The notes beneath the pieces are model-generated. The model had not been told where the DNA came from, made no database searches, and saw nothing but the letters and a program-made list of their open reading frames with translations. A stretch of 64,000 nt of DNA, taken from assembly GCF_001704415.2 (NCBI RefSeq), contig NC_030817.1, positions 49,461,550 to 49,525,549 of the forward strand, written 5' to 3'. Shown here in pieces: positions 12,072 through 23,955 of this stretch. Both the position numbers and the translations under genes were made by a program. Each line of letters begins with the position of its first letter. Within the stretch, counting starts at the first letter, position 1. Source of the DNA: Capra hircus. Taxonomy: Eukaryota > Chordata > Mammalia > Artiodactyla > Bovidae.

Positions 12072-14262
12072 CCCCCTTCACGGATCACTGCCTTGTCATG
12101 GCAAATGGGCTTGCATAACTTGATGAAGCTATCATCCATGACATGTAGAGCCACCAAGACAGACGGGTCATAGTGGAGAGTTCTGACAAAACGTGATCCA
12201 CTGGAAGAGGGATCCACTCCAGTACATGTGCCATGAGAATTTCATGAACTGTATGAAAGGACAAAAGATATGACACCAAAAGATGAGTCCCCCAGGTCTG
12301 AAGGTGTCCCATATGCTACTGGGGAAGAGCAGAGGAGAACTACTAATAGGTCTAGAGAGAATGAAGTGAGTGGGCCAAAGTGGAAATGATGCTCAGTTGT
12401 GGATATCTGGTGGTTAAAGTAAAATTTGACACTACAAAGAACAGTATTACATAGGAACCTGGAATGTTAGCTCCATGAATCAAGGTAAACTGAACGTGGT
12501 CAAGCAGCAGATGGTAAGAATAAACACTGACATCTTTTGAATCAGTAAACCAAAATGGATGGGAATGGGCGAATTTAATTCAGATGACCGTTATACCTAC
12601 TACCATGGGCAAGAATCCCTTAGAAGAAATGAAGTAGCCCTCATAATCACTAACAGAGTCTGAAATGCAGTACTTGGGTGCAACCTCAAAAATGACAGAA
12701 TGATCTCAGTTCATTTTCAAGGCAAATCATTCAACACCACAGAAATCCAAGTCTATGCTCCTACCACCAATGCCAAAAAAGTTGATCAGTTCTATGAAGA
12801 CCTAGAAGATCTCCTAGAACTAATACCAAAAAAAGTTTTACTCATCACTGCAGACTGGAATGGAAAAGTAGGAAGTCCAAGATACTTGGTGTAACAGGCA
12901 AGTTTAGCCTTGGAGAACAAAATGAAGCAGGGCAAAGGCAAGAGATGACTTTATACATGGACATCAGCAAATAGCCAATACTGAAATCAATCTATTACAT
13001 TCTTTGTAGCCAAATGTAGAGAAACTGTATACAGTCAGCAAAAATAAGACCTGGAGCTGACTGTGGCTCAGATCATGAACTCCTTTTATTGCCACACAGG
13101 AAAGAAAGAGTAACCAGAGATCAAATTGCCAATATTTGCTGGATCATAGACAAAGCTAGGGAATTCCATAAAAACATCTACTGTTTCATCGGCTAGGCCA
13201 AAGCCTTTGACTGTGTGGATCATTAACAAACTATGGAAAGCTCTTAAGAGAAATGGGAATATCAGACCATCTTACCTGTCTCCTGAGAAACCTTATGCAG
13301 GTCAAGAAGCAACAGTTAAACCCTCTATGAAACAAATGATTGGTTCACGACTGAAAAAGGAGTACAACAGGGCTGTCTGCTGTCACCCTGTTTGTTTAAT
13401 CTATATGCTGAGCACACCATGAAAAATGTCAGGCTGGATGAGTTACAAGCTGGAATCAAGACAGGTGGGAGAAACATCAACAACCTCAGATATGTGGATG
13501 ATACCACTTAATGGCAGAAAGTGAAGAGGAACTAAAGAGCCTCTTGATGAGGGTAAAGAGAGAGAGAGCCGGCTTAAAACTAAATATTAAAGAAACAAAG
13601 ATCATGACATCCGGCCCCATTACTTCATGGCAAATAGAGGTAGAAAAGGTAGAAGTAGTGACAGATTTCCTCTTCTTGGTCTCTAAATCACTGCAGATGG
13701 TAACTGCAGCCATGAGATCAGAAGACGTCTGCTTCTTGGCAGGAAAGCTATGACAAGCCTAGACAGTGTGTTGAAAAGCAGAGACATTACTCTGCTAACA
13801 AATATCTGTATAGTCAAGGCTGTGGTCTTCCCAGTGGTCACATACAGTTTTGAGAGCTGGATCATAAAAAAAGCAGAGTGCCAATGAATTAATACTTTCA
13901 AACTGTGGTGCTGGACAATACTCTTGAGAGTCCCTTGGAGAGCAGGGAGATCAAACAAATCAATCTTAAGGGAAATCAACCCTGAAAACTCATTACAAGA
14001 ACTGATGCTAAAGTTGAAACTCCAGTATTTTGGTCATCTGATACGAACAGCTGACTCATAGGAAAAGTCCCTGATGCTGGGAAAGATTGAGGGCAGAAGG
14101 AGAAATGGGAATCAGAGGATGAGATGGCTGGATAGCATCACTGATGCAATGGACACAAACCTGGGCAAACTCTGAGAGATGGTGAGGGACAAAGAGGCCT
14201 GGCATGCTACAAACCATGGTGTCACAGAGTGTCAGACACAACTGGGTGACTGAACAATAACA
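12072..14262 (+). mobile_element. BovB LINE with 5' end and internal deletions
   Basis: Starts at the BovB 5' region (CACGGATCACTGCCTTGTCATG) and ends in the 3' tail near 14262. The endonuclease part is at 12450-12900 (FNTTEIQVYAPTTNAKK, ADWNGKVGS, with stops). A deletion near 13105-13115 removes the region between the endonuclease and the RT. Degraded RT follows, with CIIDKAREFHKN-like and AGQEATVKPS remnants, and YADD is lost (reads YVDD at the corresponding place). Not functional. Confidence 0.88.
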
Positions 14263-16379
14263 ACTATGTAATTCTTTTACAATTTAAACCATTGACTTAA
14301 AACTCTTCCTAAACATGTTATTTAGTAAGTTAGTCACATCATAAGAAAGTTTGACAATCTAAACACAACTCTATTCCATTTATAAAAATAATATCTTCCT
14401 CTCCTGCCATATTGAAATGCTTCATTACTGGTGAAACTTCGTATGTCACATGAGAAACTGGGCTTTTAATATGAAAGACCTATAACATTTCCTTTGATTG
14501 AACTTATTTTGCTTATTTGTCAATTCTGAAACCTTTAAAGGGGGGGAAAAAAAAGCACACCAAAAAAAAATCTTTAAAAGATCCTCCAAAAGAGAGAAAA
14601 AAATAATAAATAAAATGAACTGACCAAAGGTGGTATAATTTGTTTCTGGAGTTAAGGTTGCACCTATAAACTAAACTAGGATAAGTACATTAGTTCTCTA
14701 ATACAATATGATCCTATGTGGTCTACACTCTGAAAGACACAGTTGAAATGAAACCACAATAAAAAGAGGGAAATGAGAAAGGTTTAGCTACCTATATTTA
14801 TAGATTCTTCTTAAGACACACATAATATTTAAGAGTTCAAACTGAGGAAACTTGGACTGTTAAAAGAACTTTAGAAAGCTAAGTTCTGTCTAAAAATGTT
14901 GGGTTTGACTTTAAGGAAAAATGGAGAAAAAGACCAGTCAGAGTAAACTCACCAGCACTATTAGAAAAATGATTTAAAATATGTGTCTTACTACAAATGA
15001 TGTGCATCTGTAACATCATTTTGATAGACAAAACTTCTTAGCTTCTCTGTGGTTTTACTATGGGAATGGATCTCAAACATCAACAGGAAAATTATAATGC
15101 AAAAAATTACATAATAGAATAGTGTCTCTAATTACAACTGTGGATAATCTTTATACTCAAAACTTTGGTTTTCAGACTGAAGAGTTATTCTGAGTCATAT
15201 TTGAGAACTGAGGCTATTCTGAAATCGACAAAAGAATCTACGTAATCTATGGTAAAATATGCTGCAAGGTTCATATTCTTTAGAAATGTCTAATTTAGTA
15301 CATCTATAAAAGTTTATTACCCTAAATACTCATAAATGCGTAATTGATGATCAACTGCTGGCTGTTCTTCCATTTTCTTTTTTTCCTACAGAAAACTAAG
15401 ATAGGACCAGATTTTTAAAATAAACATAAACAATGTTTCATATCCCTATTAAAAAAAAGCTGAATGACAAACCACTGACAACCAAAAATGGAAAAGGTGC
15501 GCTGAAGAAGGTTGGGGGATTTAGTAACTGAGAGGAAAGCAAAGTACAGAAAATATACAAAAGACAAGAGAGCAAAATTAAGAAATGAGAACCAGGCTAA
15601 GATTTAAAGTTTTAGAGAACTATAGTCAAATGTCTTGAACATGAAAGAACTCAAAGAATACTGTTCCAGGCTCTTTTTGAAAAAATTACTAGATGAACTT
15701 TAATCAAACAAGTGATAACCAAAGGAAACATGACGAAAAGACTGGTGATGGACATTGAATCTATTTACAGTGGAAAAGGATTAAAACAAGTACAAAAATA
15801 AGGTAAAGAATACTGAAAATGGTATATGTCCTTGACAATGGAAAAATTATATAACCTACAAATAAAAACTGAAAGGAGGTAAAAGGACAATAAATATGAG
15901 GTCAAGAAAGTTCACAGATTGATTCCACATGGTAGCAGCACATCAAGGAATATAATTTAGAATTACCAAATAAAGATGTACAGGTATGAGCATTTTTAAT
16001 AGTACAAAGAAATAGTATATTCAGAAAGATAATATTGACTAATACCGGTAGCAGAGGAAAAAATAAGAATGGGGTTAAGGATAGGAAATTTAGAGCTACT
16101 TTAATCAATTTTAACGGGAGAGAATGGCCATAAGAATAGAAGACTACTGGAATCATATAACATTCAAACTTGAAGGATGAGGATAAACATGAAAAAAAAA
16201 TATACAACTTCTCTAAAAATCCAAAAAAAGCAACCACAGAGTGAAAGAGGAAAGAAAGATAATTCAACTTAGTTAAAAAAAATTGTGACAGAACCAAGAT
16301 CAAATAAACCTATCACATCAATGAAAACAAGGAAATTTAAATCAACTACTGAAACGAAGATTTTCATGTAGGATTACAA
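14263..16379. other. ZNF280D: ZNF280D intron f-g, nothing recognised
   Basis: AT-rich, with purine-rich segments on the plus strand after about 15400. The open frame at 15902-16303 on the minus strand is a low-complexity Phe/Leu/Ser reading with no recognisable protein. Confidence 0.45.
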
Positions 16380-16830
16380 AGGATTACAACTCTCTACTTA
16401 AAGCAAGAGGCATGCTTAAAACAAAGCAATTCAGAAGGGTTGAAAATATCAATAAAAGGATAAACAAAGAATACATTAGGCAAATAGAAACCAGAAGAAA
16501 ACAAAGGTTGTGAGTCTAAAAGGCATCAAACCTTAAGACAAAAAAGGACACTTCATAAAAATCCTAAAGGATACGTTCACAGTATAGTTATAAAAGAGAT
16601 TCATCTGTATCACAAATAATATCAACAATCTTAAAAAAGAACTGCAATATACCAAAGAAAATATTGGTACTGAAAGATGTGGATTGAGATGTGTTATTTC
16701 TCAATCCATGACAGAGCAAGTAGACAAAAACTAAGTGAAGACACAGAAATCTAAATAATCTAGATAATCTAAATAATCTAGATCTGGTTAATAAATATCT
16801 AATTCCATACCCTAAAAAAGAACTAATATA
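16380..16830 (+). mobile_element. Possible ancient L1 ORF2 remnant
   Basis: A-rich sequence with phrases typical of old L1 ORF2, such as TTCACAGTATAGTTATAAAAG, with many stops. Within it, 16750-16785 is an imperfect AATCTAAATA/AATCTAGATA tandem. The assignment is weak. Confidence 0.35.
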
Positions 16831-16984
16831 TCTGTCTTCAAGTTAAATAGCCCATACACTTGTCAAAAGGTGATAAAAATAAGTATTTGAGAACTTGAGC
16901 TTTTACCATTAAAGGTTTGAACCTCAGTTACACCAACTAACTGGCTCTACACAATGATAAAAATGTCTGTCTCAAAGAACTTTC

Positions 16985-17425
16985 TAGTTCCCTGGTGGCA
17001 CAGTGGATAAGAATCCACCTGACAATGTAGGGGACATGGGTTCAATCCCTGGTCCAGGAAGATTCCACATGGCGTACAGCAACTTAAGCCCACAAACAAT
17101 AACCACTGAGCCTGGTGAACCCATGGACGGAGGAGCCTGGTGGGCTACAGTCCACAGGGTCGCAAAGAGTCGGACACGACTGAGCGACTTCACTTCACTT
17201 CACTTCACTTCTGCACTCTAGGACCCACGAGCCACAACGACTGAGCCTGTGGGCTCCAACTACTGAAGCCTGCACACCTGAAGCCTGTGCTCTTCAACAA
17301 GAAGCCACTGCAATGAAAAGTCCACACATTGCAACTAGACAGTAACCCTGACTCTCCACAACTAGAGAAAGCCCATGCATAGCAACAAAGAGCAGCCAAA
17401 GAATATAAAGTATATGTTTAGTTTC
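16985..17425 (+). mobile_element. CHR-type tRNA SINE interrupted by a Bov-A fragment
   Basis: Starts TTCCCTGGTGGCACAGTGG, has a B-box-like GGTTCAATCC, continues with the CHR body (GAGCCACAACGACTGAGCC, AAGCCACTGCAATGAAAAG) and ends in an A-run near 17425. The body is interrupted at about 17107-17212. Confidence 0.8.
17107..17212 (+). mobile_element. Bov-A 3' fragment with ACTTC repeat tail, nested in CHR SINE
   Basis: CCCATGGACGGAGGAGCCTG through AGAGTCGGACACGACTGAGC, then a CTTCA pentamer run at 17189-17211. It interrupts the CHR SINE, so it inserted later. Confidence 0.8.
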
Positions 17426-19080
17426 TAAAAAAAAAAAAGAAAAATAATTTTCTAAGGAATAAATGATGTTTTTAAAGCTCAGTAGTCTCTCCATGGTCTC
17501 AAATAATTATATGGTTCTTATTATTATGGCATATTTGAATTATGTTTTAGGTATTTTTCATTGAAAGAAAACAATATTTCTGAGGTATAGTCATCTATTT
17601 ATAACAAAAGCAAAATATAGTCATCTACAAATAATCTAAGAAACTTATTTTTTCAAAATGGAAACTACTATTACAAATTATTGTTTATGTATAAAATATA
17701 CAATCTAGAACATAAAAGTCTTCATAATTTTATACTTCTCTGAGCAAGATTTAGTGATTATTCTGTAAGATTTTTTATGACATAAATATATCATAAATTA
17801 TTCATATTACATTCAACTCAATTCAATAATATGTCTTAGAGCTATCTTCCATTTCAAGAGATTCTGTCCTTTTTAAAAAATATTATATAGTGTTTTATTA
17901 TAGAATATTATATGAAGTTGTGATTACTTCTAATATGAGTAATCACAAAGAAGGGTATAATATGTTTTGGAAGTAAAGCTACATTTTGGAAAATGACTGC
18001 CAGTCTCACCAGGTACAAATATATAATATGTTATAGCTTGTGTAAGAAACAGAAATGAAGAACATTTGTATTCACTTGTTTATGCAGAAAGAAGACCAGG
18101 GAAGATTTAAAAACAAAAAAACTAATTATAACTATTATTTTCTTTGAGAGTCACACTGAAAACCAGGTAAATAAGAGATAAGGATAAGAGTTTTTACTTG
18201 TATGCCCTTGTAAACTTTTAAATTTTGAATCATATATTACCTACTCAAATAATTAAAGATAACTAAAGAATTTACACTTTTCTTTTTTCCCCCATGTCCA
18301 AAATGTAAAACAAAAGAAAACAACAACAAAAAAAAAACCCCAGGTATCTCAAGATATTACATAAACAGCAAAATTGAAAGCAGGTTTCTACAGGTTAATT
18401 CTCATATAAAAACAAAGCACAAAGTGCAATTATCATAGAGTACACACTGCAAGCTAATAGTGACAGACCAAATACAGTTTTGTATGTAAATGAAGAGACA
18501 ATGTTTGAATTTCTAAAGAAGTTCTTTTATTTTTTTCTACTTCTCTTTTTCATAAAATACTCAATCTCAAGAGATCTGTCAATCACTAAAACAGTGAGCA
18601 AGAATCCTTCTTGAGATATTTCCATACCATTGCATCCTTTTTCCTTCTTTTCTCCACATGATCTACACTGCCTTTTGCCTTGTCTCTTCTCTTTACCCCT
18701 TCCTTCCATTTATACCCAGCACAGAAGAAGAATACAGGCTATCTTTACACAGACATAGCAGGGTACTGTAATACCTACTAAAATATTTTAAGTGAAGTGT
18801 TACCTAAACCTATTCATTTGTACTTTGAAAATTCCTTAAACTCCAATTTCAGAAGCTTCTTGTATCAGTAAGAATCTCAAATTAATTTATAATCATTACA
18901 CAAACTATATTCTGGACTGAGTTAAAACAATGACTTCATATGAAATGCTCTACCATTTGGAGTTTATGTCTGAGTGCTGAAATTAATGTAAAACTAAGAC
19001 TTTCATTGTGTAATGTGACATGCACATGTTGGCATGAACAAAAAAGATATCTAAAGGAACTGTTAACTTATATGAAATAC
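17426..19080. other. ZNF280D: ZNF280D intron f-g, nothing recognised
   Basis: AT-rich intron with A-runs near 17430 and 18330. No element or exon recognised. Confidence 0.5.
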
Positions 19081-19082
19081 TG

Positions 19083-19287
19083 CATGCAAGAGTGCTCAGT
19101 AGTGTCTGACTCTTTGCGACCCCATCGACTGTAGCCCGCCAGGCTGCTTTGCCCACAGGATTTTCCAGGAAGAATACTGGAATGGGTTGCCATTCCTTCT
19201 CCAGGGAATCTTCCCAATCCAGGGATCAAACCCACATTTCCTAAGTCTTCTGGCAGATTCTCTACCACTGAGCCACCTGGGAAGCCA
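19083..19287 (-). mobile_element. Bov-tA SINE
   Basis: Reversed Bov-tA: the body (TGACTCTTTGCGACCCCATC, AGAATACTGGAATGGGTTGC) at the left and the tRNA-Glu-like head at 19212-19287, ending in the reverse of GGCTTCCCAGG. Confidence 0.87.
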
Positions 19288-19479
19288 TTATATGAAACAT
19301 TAAACACATTATAAAATGCCTATTTTTAAGAAGTTTCAAATATGTGTAAGGTAGTAAATAAGATATTCTGAATAATGCATTATTTTCATTTATAATTAGA
19401 ATATGACAAGTAGGCATAATATATATGAACTTGGTTTTTAAAATTTGATGACTCAGAAGAAATTTTTAAATCTTTTCCT

Positions 19480-19618
19480 GTGCTGTGCTTAGTCACTCAG
19501 TCACATCCAACTCTTTGCAACCTGATGGTCTATAGCCCGCCAGGCACCTCTGTTCTTGAGGATTCTTCAGGCAAGAATACGGAGTGGGTTGCCATGTCTT
19601 CCTCTAGGGGATCTTCAT
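19480..19618 (-). mobile_element. Bov-tA/Bov-A partial SINE
   Basis: Reversed Bov-A body with AGTCACTCAGTCACATCCAA and GGCAAGAATACGGAGTGGG. The tRNA head is absent. It lies about 165 bp from the donor of exon f. Confidence 0.8.
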
Positions 19619-19781
19619 CTTACACAAAAACAATGATTATGAATATGAACTTCTACCTTATATGAAAATATCACAAGAATATTTATCTCAAAAGCTGAAC
19701 AAATCATTATTTACTACAAATTAATCAGTATTTTTAAGGATTTACAAACCTTTTTAAAATTAAATTCTGAAAAAGTTTTAC

Positions 19782-19891
19782 CTTCATGTGATTTTTCAAA
19801 GGATCCAAAAGATTGAAATGAATATTGCACTTTGGACAGGCTCTTGGAAAAGGTGTTCCATTTTTAGACTGATTTGATGAAGTATTTGTAC
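19782..19891 (-). CDS. ZNF280D: ZNF280D exon f: first zinc finger (C2HC), most of it
   Basis: The acceptor TTTAG ends at 19892 and the donor GTAAAA starts at 19781. It encodes GTNTSSNQSKNGTPFPRA followed by CPKCNIHF and NLLDPLKNHMK, ending in phase 0. Cys229, Cys232 and His245 are here; the fourth ligand (Cys249) comes from the next exon, giving spacing C-x2-C-x12-H-x3-C. The finger is therefore split by an intron of about 8.6 kb. Numbering is from the ATG at 45897. Confidence 0.94.
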
Positions 19892-20029
19892 CTAAAATAA
19901 ATTCAAAATATATACAATTCAAAATTCATCACTCTTTAACCTTCAATAACCACTATTAATCATTTGTACTACAATTTCTATAATTCATATATATTGTAAT
20001 TTTTTTTATATGCCACATTTCATATTTAC

Positions 20030-20200
20030 CTTTTGATGGCATAGCCTGGGGAGATGTCACTGAAAGAGATTTAACTGAAGAAAATACAGCTGAGGAATTT
20101 GTTCCAGAAACACCTTCACTGGGTTTAGACTTTTTTGGGTTAACACTGTTTACTTCAGAAGTAGAAGGACGTTTTGATAAAAATGAACTTTCATTCATAC
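20030..20200 (-). CDS. ZNF280D: ZNF280D exon e: Ser/Lys-rich linker
   Basis: The acceptor TGTAG ends at 20201 and the donor GTAAAT starts at 20029. It encodes MNESSFLSKRPSTSEV, then NSVNPKKSKPSEGVSG, TNSSAVFSSVKSLSVTS and PQAMPSK, ending one base into a Gly codon. The basic KRP and PKKSKP clusters could serve nuclear localisation, which is inference. It is only 138 bp from exon f, and the two may be spliced as a unit. Together e and f are 281 bp, so skipping both would shift the frame. Confidence 0.93.
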
Positions 20201-20262
20201 CTACAATGATTTAAATAGTGGAAAAATATTTTTAAAGTCTTCAGAATATTGCTCACAACTAA

Positions 20263-20314
20263 GTAAAAATACTTTGGAGCTAAATTAAAAAATACTTTGG
20301 AGTCAAATTAAAAG
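20263..20314. repeat. Short tandem duplication (about 23-25 bp unit)
   Basis: AAATACTTTGGAG followed by AAATTAAA occurs twice back to back, 60 bp upstream of the exon e acceptor on the coding strand. Confidence 0.7.
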
Positions 20315-20718
20315 TAATATAATCAACATATCATATAAGTAACAATAAATAATGGAAAAAATTGATGTGATCTAAAGTTAGAGGATAAAAAGAAACTATG
20401 AAATATCTATTATATAGAATATATAATCAAATAGTTCATAAAATACCTTTCTATGTGGGAAAATATAAATATGGCTTCAAATAAATATACGAATAACTAC
20501 TATGAAAGAACGCAGAGCAAAATATGTCAAGCAAAAAAAAAAAAACTTAAAACACAAAGCATATGCAAACTAAGTTCCCACAAATGAATTAACTTTAGTT
20601 GCTTAAGTAAATGCATTAAAAAAAAAATTTTTAGAGACAGACTTTAGAAGCTTTTTATTTAAGAACTTAAAATGTCTAATGAAAAGTTAGTTTTGTCCAC
20701 TTAGCAAAGAGGTGGTCT

Positions 20719-21400
20719 ACTCATGGCTTTCAAAAAACTCAACATTCAAAAATGAAGATCCTGGCATCTGATCCCATTACTTCATGGCAAATAGATGCGG
20801 AAACAGTGGAAACAATGACAGACTTTTTTTTCTTGGGCTCCAAAATCACTGCAGATGGTGACTGCAGCTGTGAATTAAAAGATGCTTCTTTCTTGGAAGA
20901 AAAGCTATGACAAAGCTATTACTTTCCTGACAAAGGTCCATCTAGTCAAAGCTATGGTTTTTCCAGTAGTCATGTATGGATATGAGAGTTGGACCATAAA
21001 GAAGGATGAGCACCAAAGAATTGATGCTTTTGAACTGTGGTGCTAGAGAAAACTCTTGAGAGTCCCTTGGACTGCTAGGAGATCAAACCAATCAATCCTA
21101 AAGGAAATCAATCCTGAATATTCATTAGAAGGACTGATGTTGCAGCTGAAGCTCCAATACTTTGGCCACCAGATGCAAAGAACTGACTCATTGGAAAAGA
21201 CCCTGATGCTGGGAAAGATTGAAGGCAGGAGAAGAAGGGGAAGACAGAGAATGAGATGATTGGCTGGCATCACTGACTCAATGGACATGAGTTTGAGCAT
21301 GTTCTGGGAGATGGTGAAAGATAGGGGAGCCTGCCATGCTACAGTCCATGGGGTAGCAAAGAGTTGGACATGACTAAGAGATTGCACAACTCATGGCTTT
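20719..21400 (+). mobile_element. 5'-truncated BovB LINE with 12-bp target-site duplication
   Basis: ACTCATGGCTTT occurs at 20719-20730 and 21389-21400. Between them is about 658 bp of BovB 3' end, from the GATCCTGGCATCTGATCCC region to the 3' tail. No catalytic residues remain. The perfect duplication shows an ordinary target-primed insertion with little later change. Confidence 0.9.
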
Positions 21401-21694
21401 AGGTTATATTGTCCATTTATTCTTACAAAGTTGAAATGGCTAATCTTGAATGATAAAACCTCACACATTCATGTGAAAGGGCTCATAACAGAAAGAGTTA
21501 GGATTACACAGCAGTTTCAAAATTAGCTTCCCCGGAGCCTAAAGGGCTCTTCCTTAGGGAATATACTGGGTGTGTTTGACAGAGAAGCTGTGATTTTAAA
21601 TGCTATTTATTAGACTTTTGAAAAAAATTTTGAATAAAATTTTTTATAAGGATTTCATTCCTAAGTGAAGTTCTGGTTTGAAAACTGTAACCTT

Positions 21695-21782
21695 AAAGCC
21701 TAAAGGACTAATGCATGTAAGAATTAAAGATCTTAAAATTTAAAAAAATAAAAAAATTAAAAAAAAAAAAGCCTAAAGGACT
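21695..21782 (+). mobile_element. 58-bp A-tailed insertion with 15-bp target-site duplication
   Basis: AAAGCCTAAAGGACT at 21695-21709 is repeated exactly at 21768-21782. The 58 bp between (AATGCATGTAAGAATTAAAG, then A-rich to the end) looks like an extremely short L1-mobilised insert. I cannot name its source. Confidence 0.7.
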
Positions 21783-21954
21783 GTAGATTTAGAGGATTAG
21801 CAAGAGAAATGGAAATACTTAGGCTATAAGTAGGCTGAGTAAAAATTCTTTTTGAAAATAAAACACACTGTACTTGGTAAGAAGGATTTTAAAACTGCAC
21901 ATAATATTTTAATGCTCCCACAACTGTACACTGAAAGTAGAAGCAAAAAATACT

Positions 21955-22205
21955 TGAGGCTTTCAAATCAGACAGGTTAAGTTCAAATCAAAGCCCTGTC
22001 ACTTGTAAGTTATGTATTCTTGGCTAATTTAATTAACTTCTCTGAGCCTCAGTTTCTTCTTTTGTAAAGTAAGTTATAACACCTTATTTTACCCAGTGCT
22101 TTTAAGATCAACTAAGATAATGCATTTAAAAATAAAGCATGCAACACAGTATTTGGTATAAAGAAGGCATTTAATAATAAATGAAAGCTATTATCATTAC
22201 TAAAA
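21955..22205 (+). mobile_element. MIR SINE remnant
   Basis: Typical MIR order: AAGCCCTGTCACTTGTAAG, CTTCTCTGAGCCTCAGTTTC, then GCATTTAATAAT. A partial second copy of the 3' end follows at 22235-22280. Confidence 0.75.
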
Positions 22206-22324
22206 AAAAACCTTTCATAACTTTTAAGAGCAACCAACACAACATCTGGCACACAGAAAGCATTCAATAATAAAGGATACTATCTTGTCATTACTAACAA
22301 GATATTTTATATCTTAACATACTT

Positions 22325-23955
22325 TCAGTTCAGTTCAGTCGCTCAGTCGTGTCCAACTCTGCGATCCCATGAATCGCAGCATGCCAGGCCTCCCTGTCCA
22401 TCACCAACTCCCGGAGTTCACTCAGACTCACGTCCATCAAGTCAGTGATACCATCCAGCCATCTCATCCTCTGTTGTCCCCTTCTCCTCCTGCCCCCAAT
22501 CCCTCCCAGCATCACAGTCTTTTCCAATGAGCCAACTCTTCGCATGAGGTGGCCACAGAACTGGAGTTTCAGCTTTAGCATCATTCCTTCCAAAGAAATC
22601 CCAGGGCTGACCTCCTTCAGAAAGGACTGGTTGGATCTCCTTGCAGTCCAAAGGACTCTCAACAGTCTTCTCCAACACCACAGTTCAAACATTCAATTCT
22701 TCGGTGCTCAGCTTTCTTCACAGTCCAACTCTCACATCCATATATGACCATTGGAAAAACCATAGCCTTGACTAGACGGACCTTGGTTGGCAAAGTAATG
22801 TCTCTGCTTTTGAATATGCTATCTAGGTTGGTCATAACTTTTCTTCCAAGGAGTAAGCGTCTTTTAATTTCATGGCTGCAGTCATCATCTGCAGTGATTT
22901 TGGAGCCCCAAAAAATAAAGTCTGAAACTGTTTCCACTGTTTCCCCATCTTTTCCCATGAAGTGATGGGACCAGATGCCATGATCTTCGTTTTCTGAATG
23001 TTGAACTTTAAGCCAATTTTTTCACTCTCCTCTTTCACTTTCATCAAGAGGCTTTTGAGTTCCTCTTCACTTTCTGCCATAAGGGTGGTGTCATCCGCAT
23101 ATCTGAGGTTATTGATATTTCTCCCGGCAATCTTGATTCCAGCTTGTATTTCTTCCAGCCCAGCGTTTCTCATGATGTACTCTGCATAGAAGTTAAATAA
23201 GCAGGGGGACAATATACAGCCTTGACGTACTCCTTTTCCTATTTGGAACCAGTCTGTTGTTCCATGTCCAGTTCTAACTGTTGCTTCCTGACCTGCATAC
23301 AGGTTTCTCAAGAGGCAGGTCAGGTGGTCTGGTATTCCCATCTCTTTCTGAATTTTTCACAGTTTATTGTGATCCACACAGTCAAAGGCTTTGGCATAGT
23401 CAATAAAGCAGAAATACACGTTTTTTCTGGAACTCTCTTGCTTTTTCCATGATCCAGTGGATGTTGGCAATTTGATCTCTGGTTCCTCTCCCTTTTCTAA
23501 AACCAGCTTGAACATCTGGAAGTTCATGGTTCACATACTGCTGAAGCCTGGCTTGGAGAATTTTGAACATTATTTTACTAGTGTGTGAGATGAGTGCAAT
23601 TGTGCGGTAGTTTGAGCATTCTTTGGCATTGCCTTTCTTTGGGATTGGAAGGAAAACTGACCTCTTCCAATCCTGTGGCCCCTGCTGACTTTTCCAAATT
23701 TGCTGGCATATTGAGTGCAGCACTTTCACAGCATCATCTTTCAGGATTTGAAATAGCTCAACTGGAATTCCATCACCTCTACTAGCTTTGTTCGAAGAGA
23801 TGCTTTCTAAGGCCCACTTGACTTCACATTCCAGGATGTCTGGCTCTAGGTGAGTGATCACACCATCGTGATCATCTGGGTCGTGAAGATCTTTTTTGAA
23901 CAGTTCTTCTATGTATTCCTGCCACCTCTTCTTAATATCTTCTGCTTCTCTTGGG
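22325..23955 (-). mobile_element. BovB LINE, 3' half with fairly well-kept RT
   Basis: Minus strand from the 3' tail (22325) to the region before the RT (about 23955). It has GDGIPVELFQILKDDAVK, PIPKKGNAKECSNYRTIALI, RQGCILSPCLFNFYAEYIM and an intact catalytic YADDTTLMA (23065-23110). The RT is in three overlapping frames, with breaks near 22900 and 23350. 5' truncated. Similarity to the copy at 61962-64000 is high. Confidence 0.9.

Noticed and set aside
15902..16303. 133-codon open frame on the minus strand
   Set aside because: A Phe/Leu/Ser-rich reading of purine-rich intron DNA, with no motif, splice signals or known relatives that I can see.
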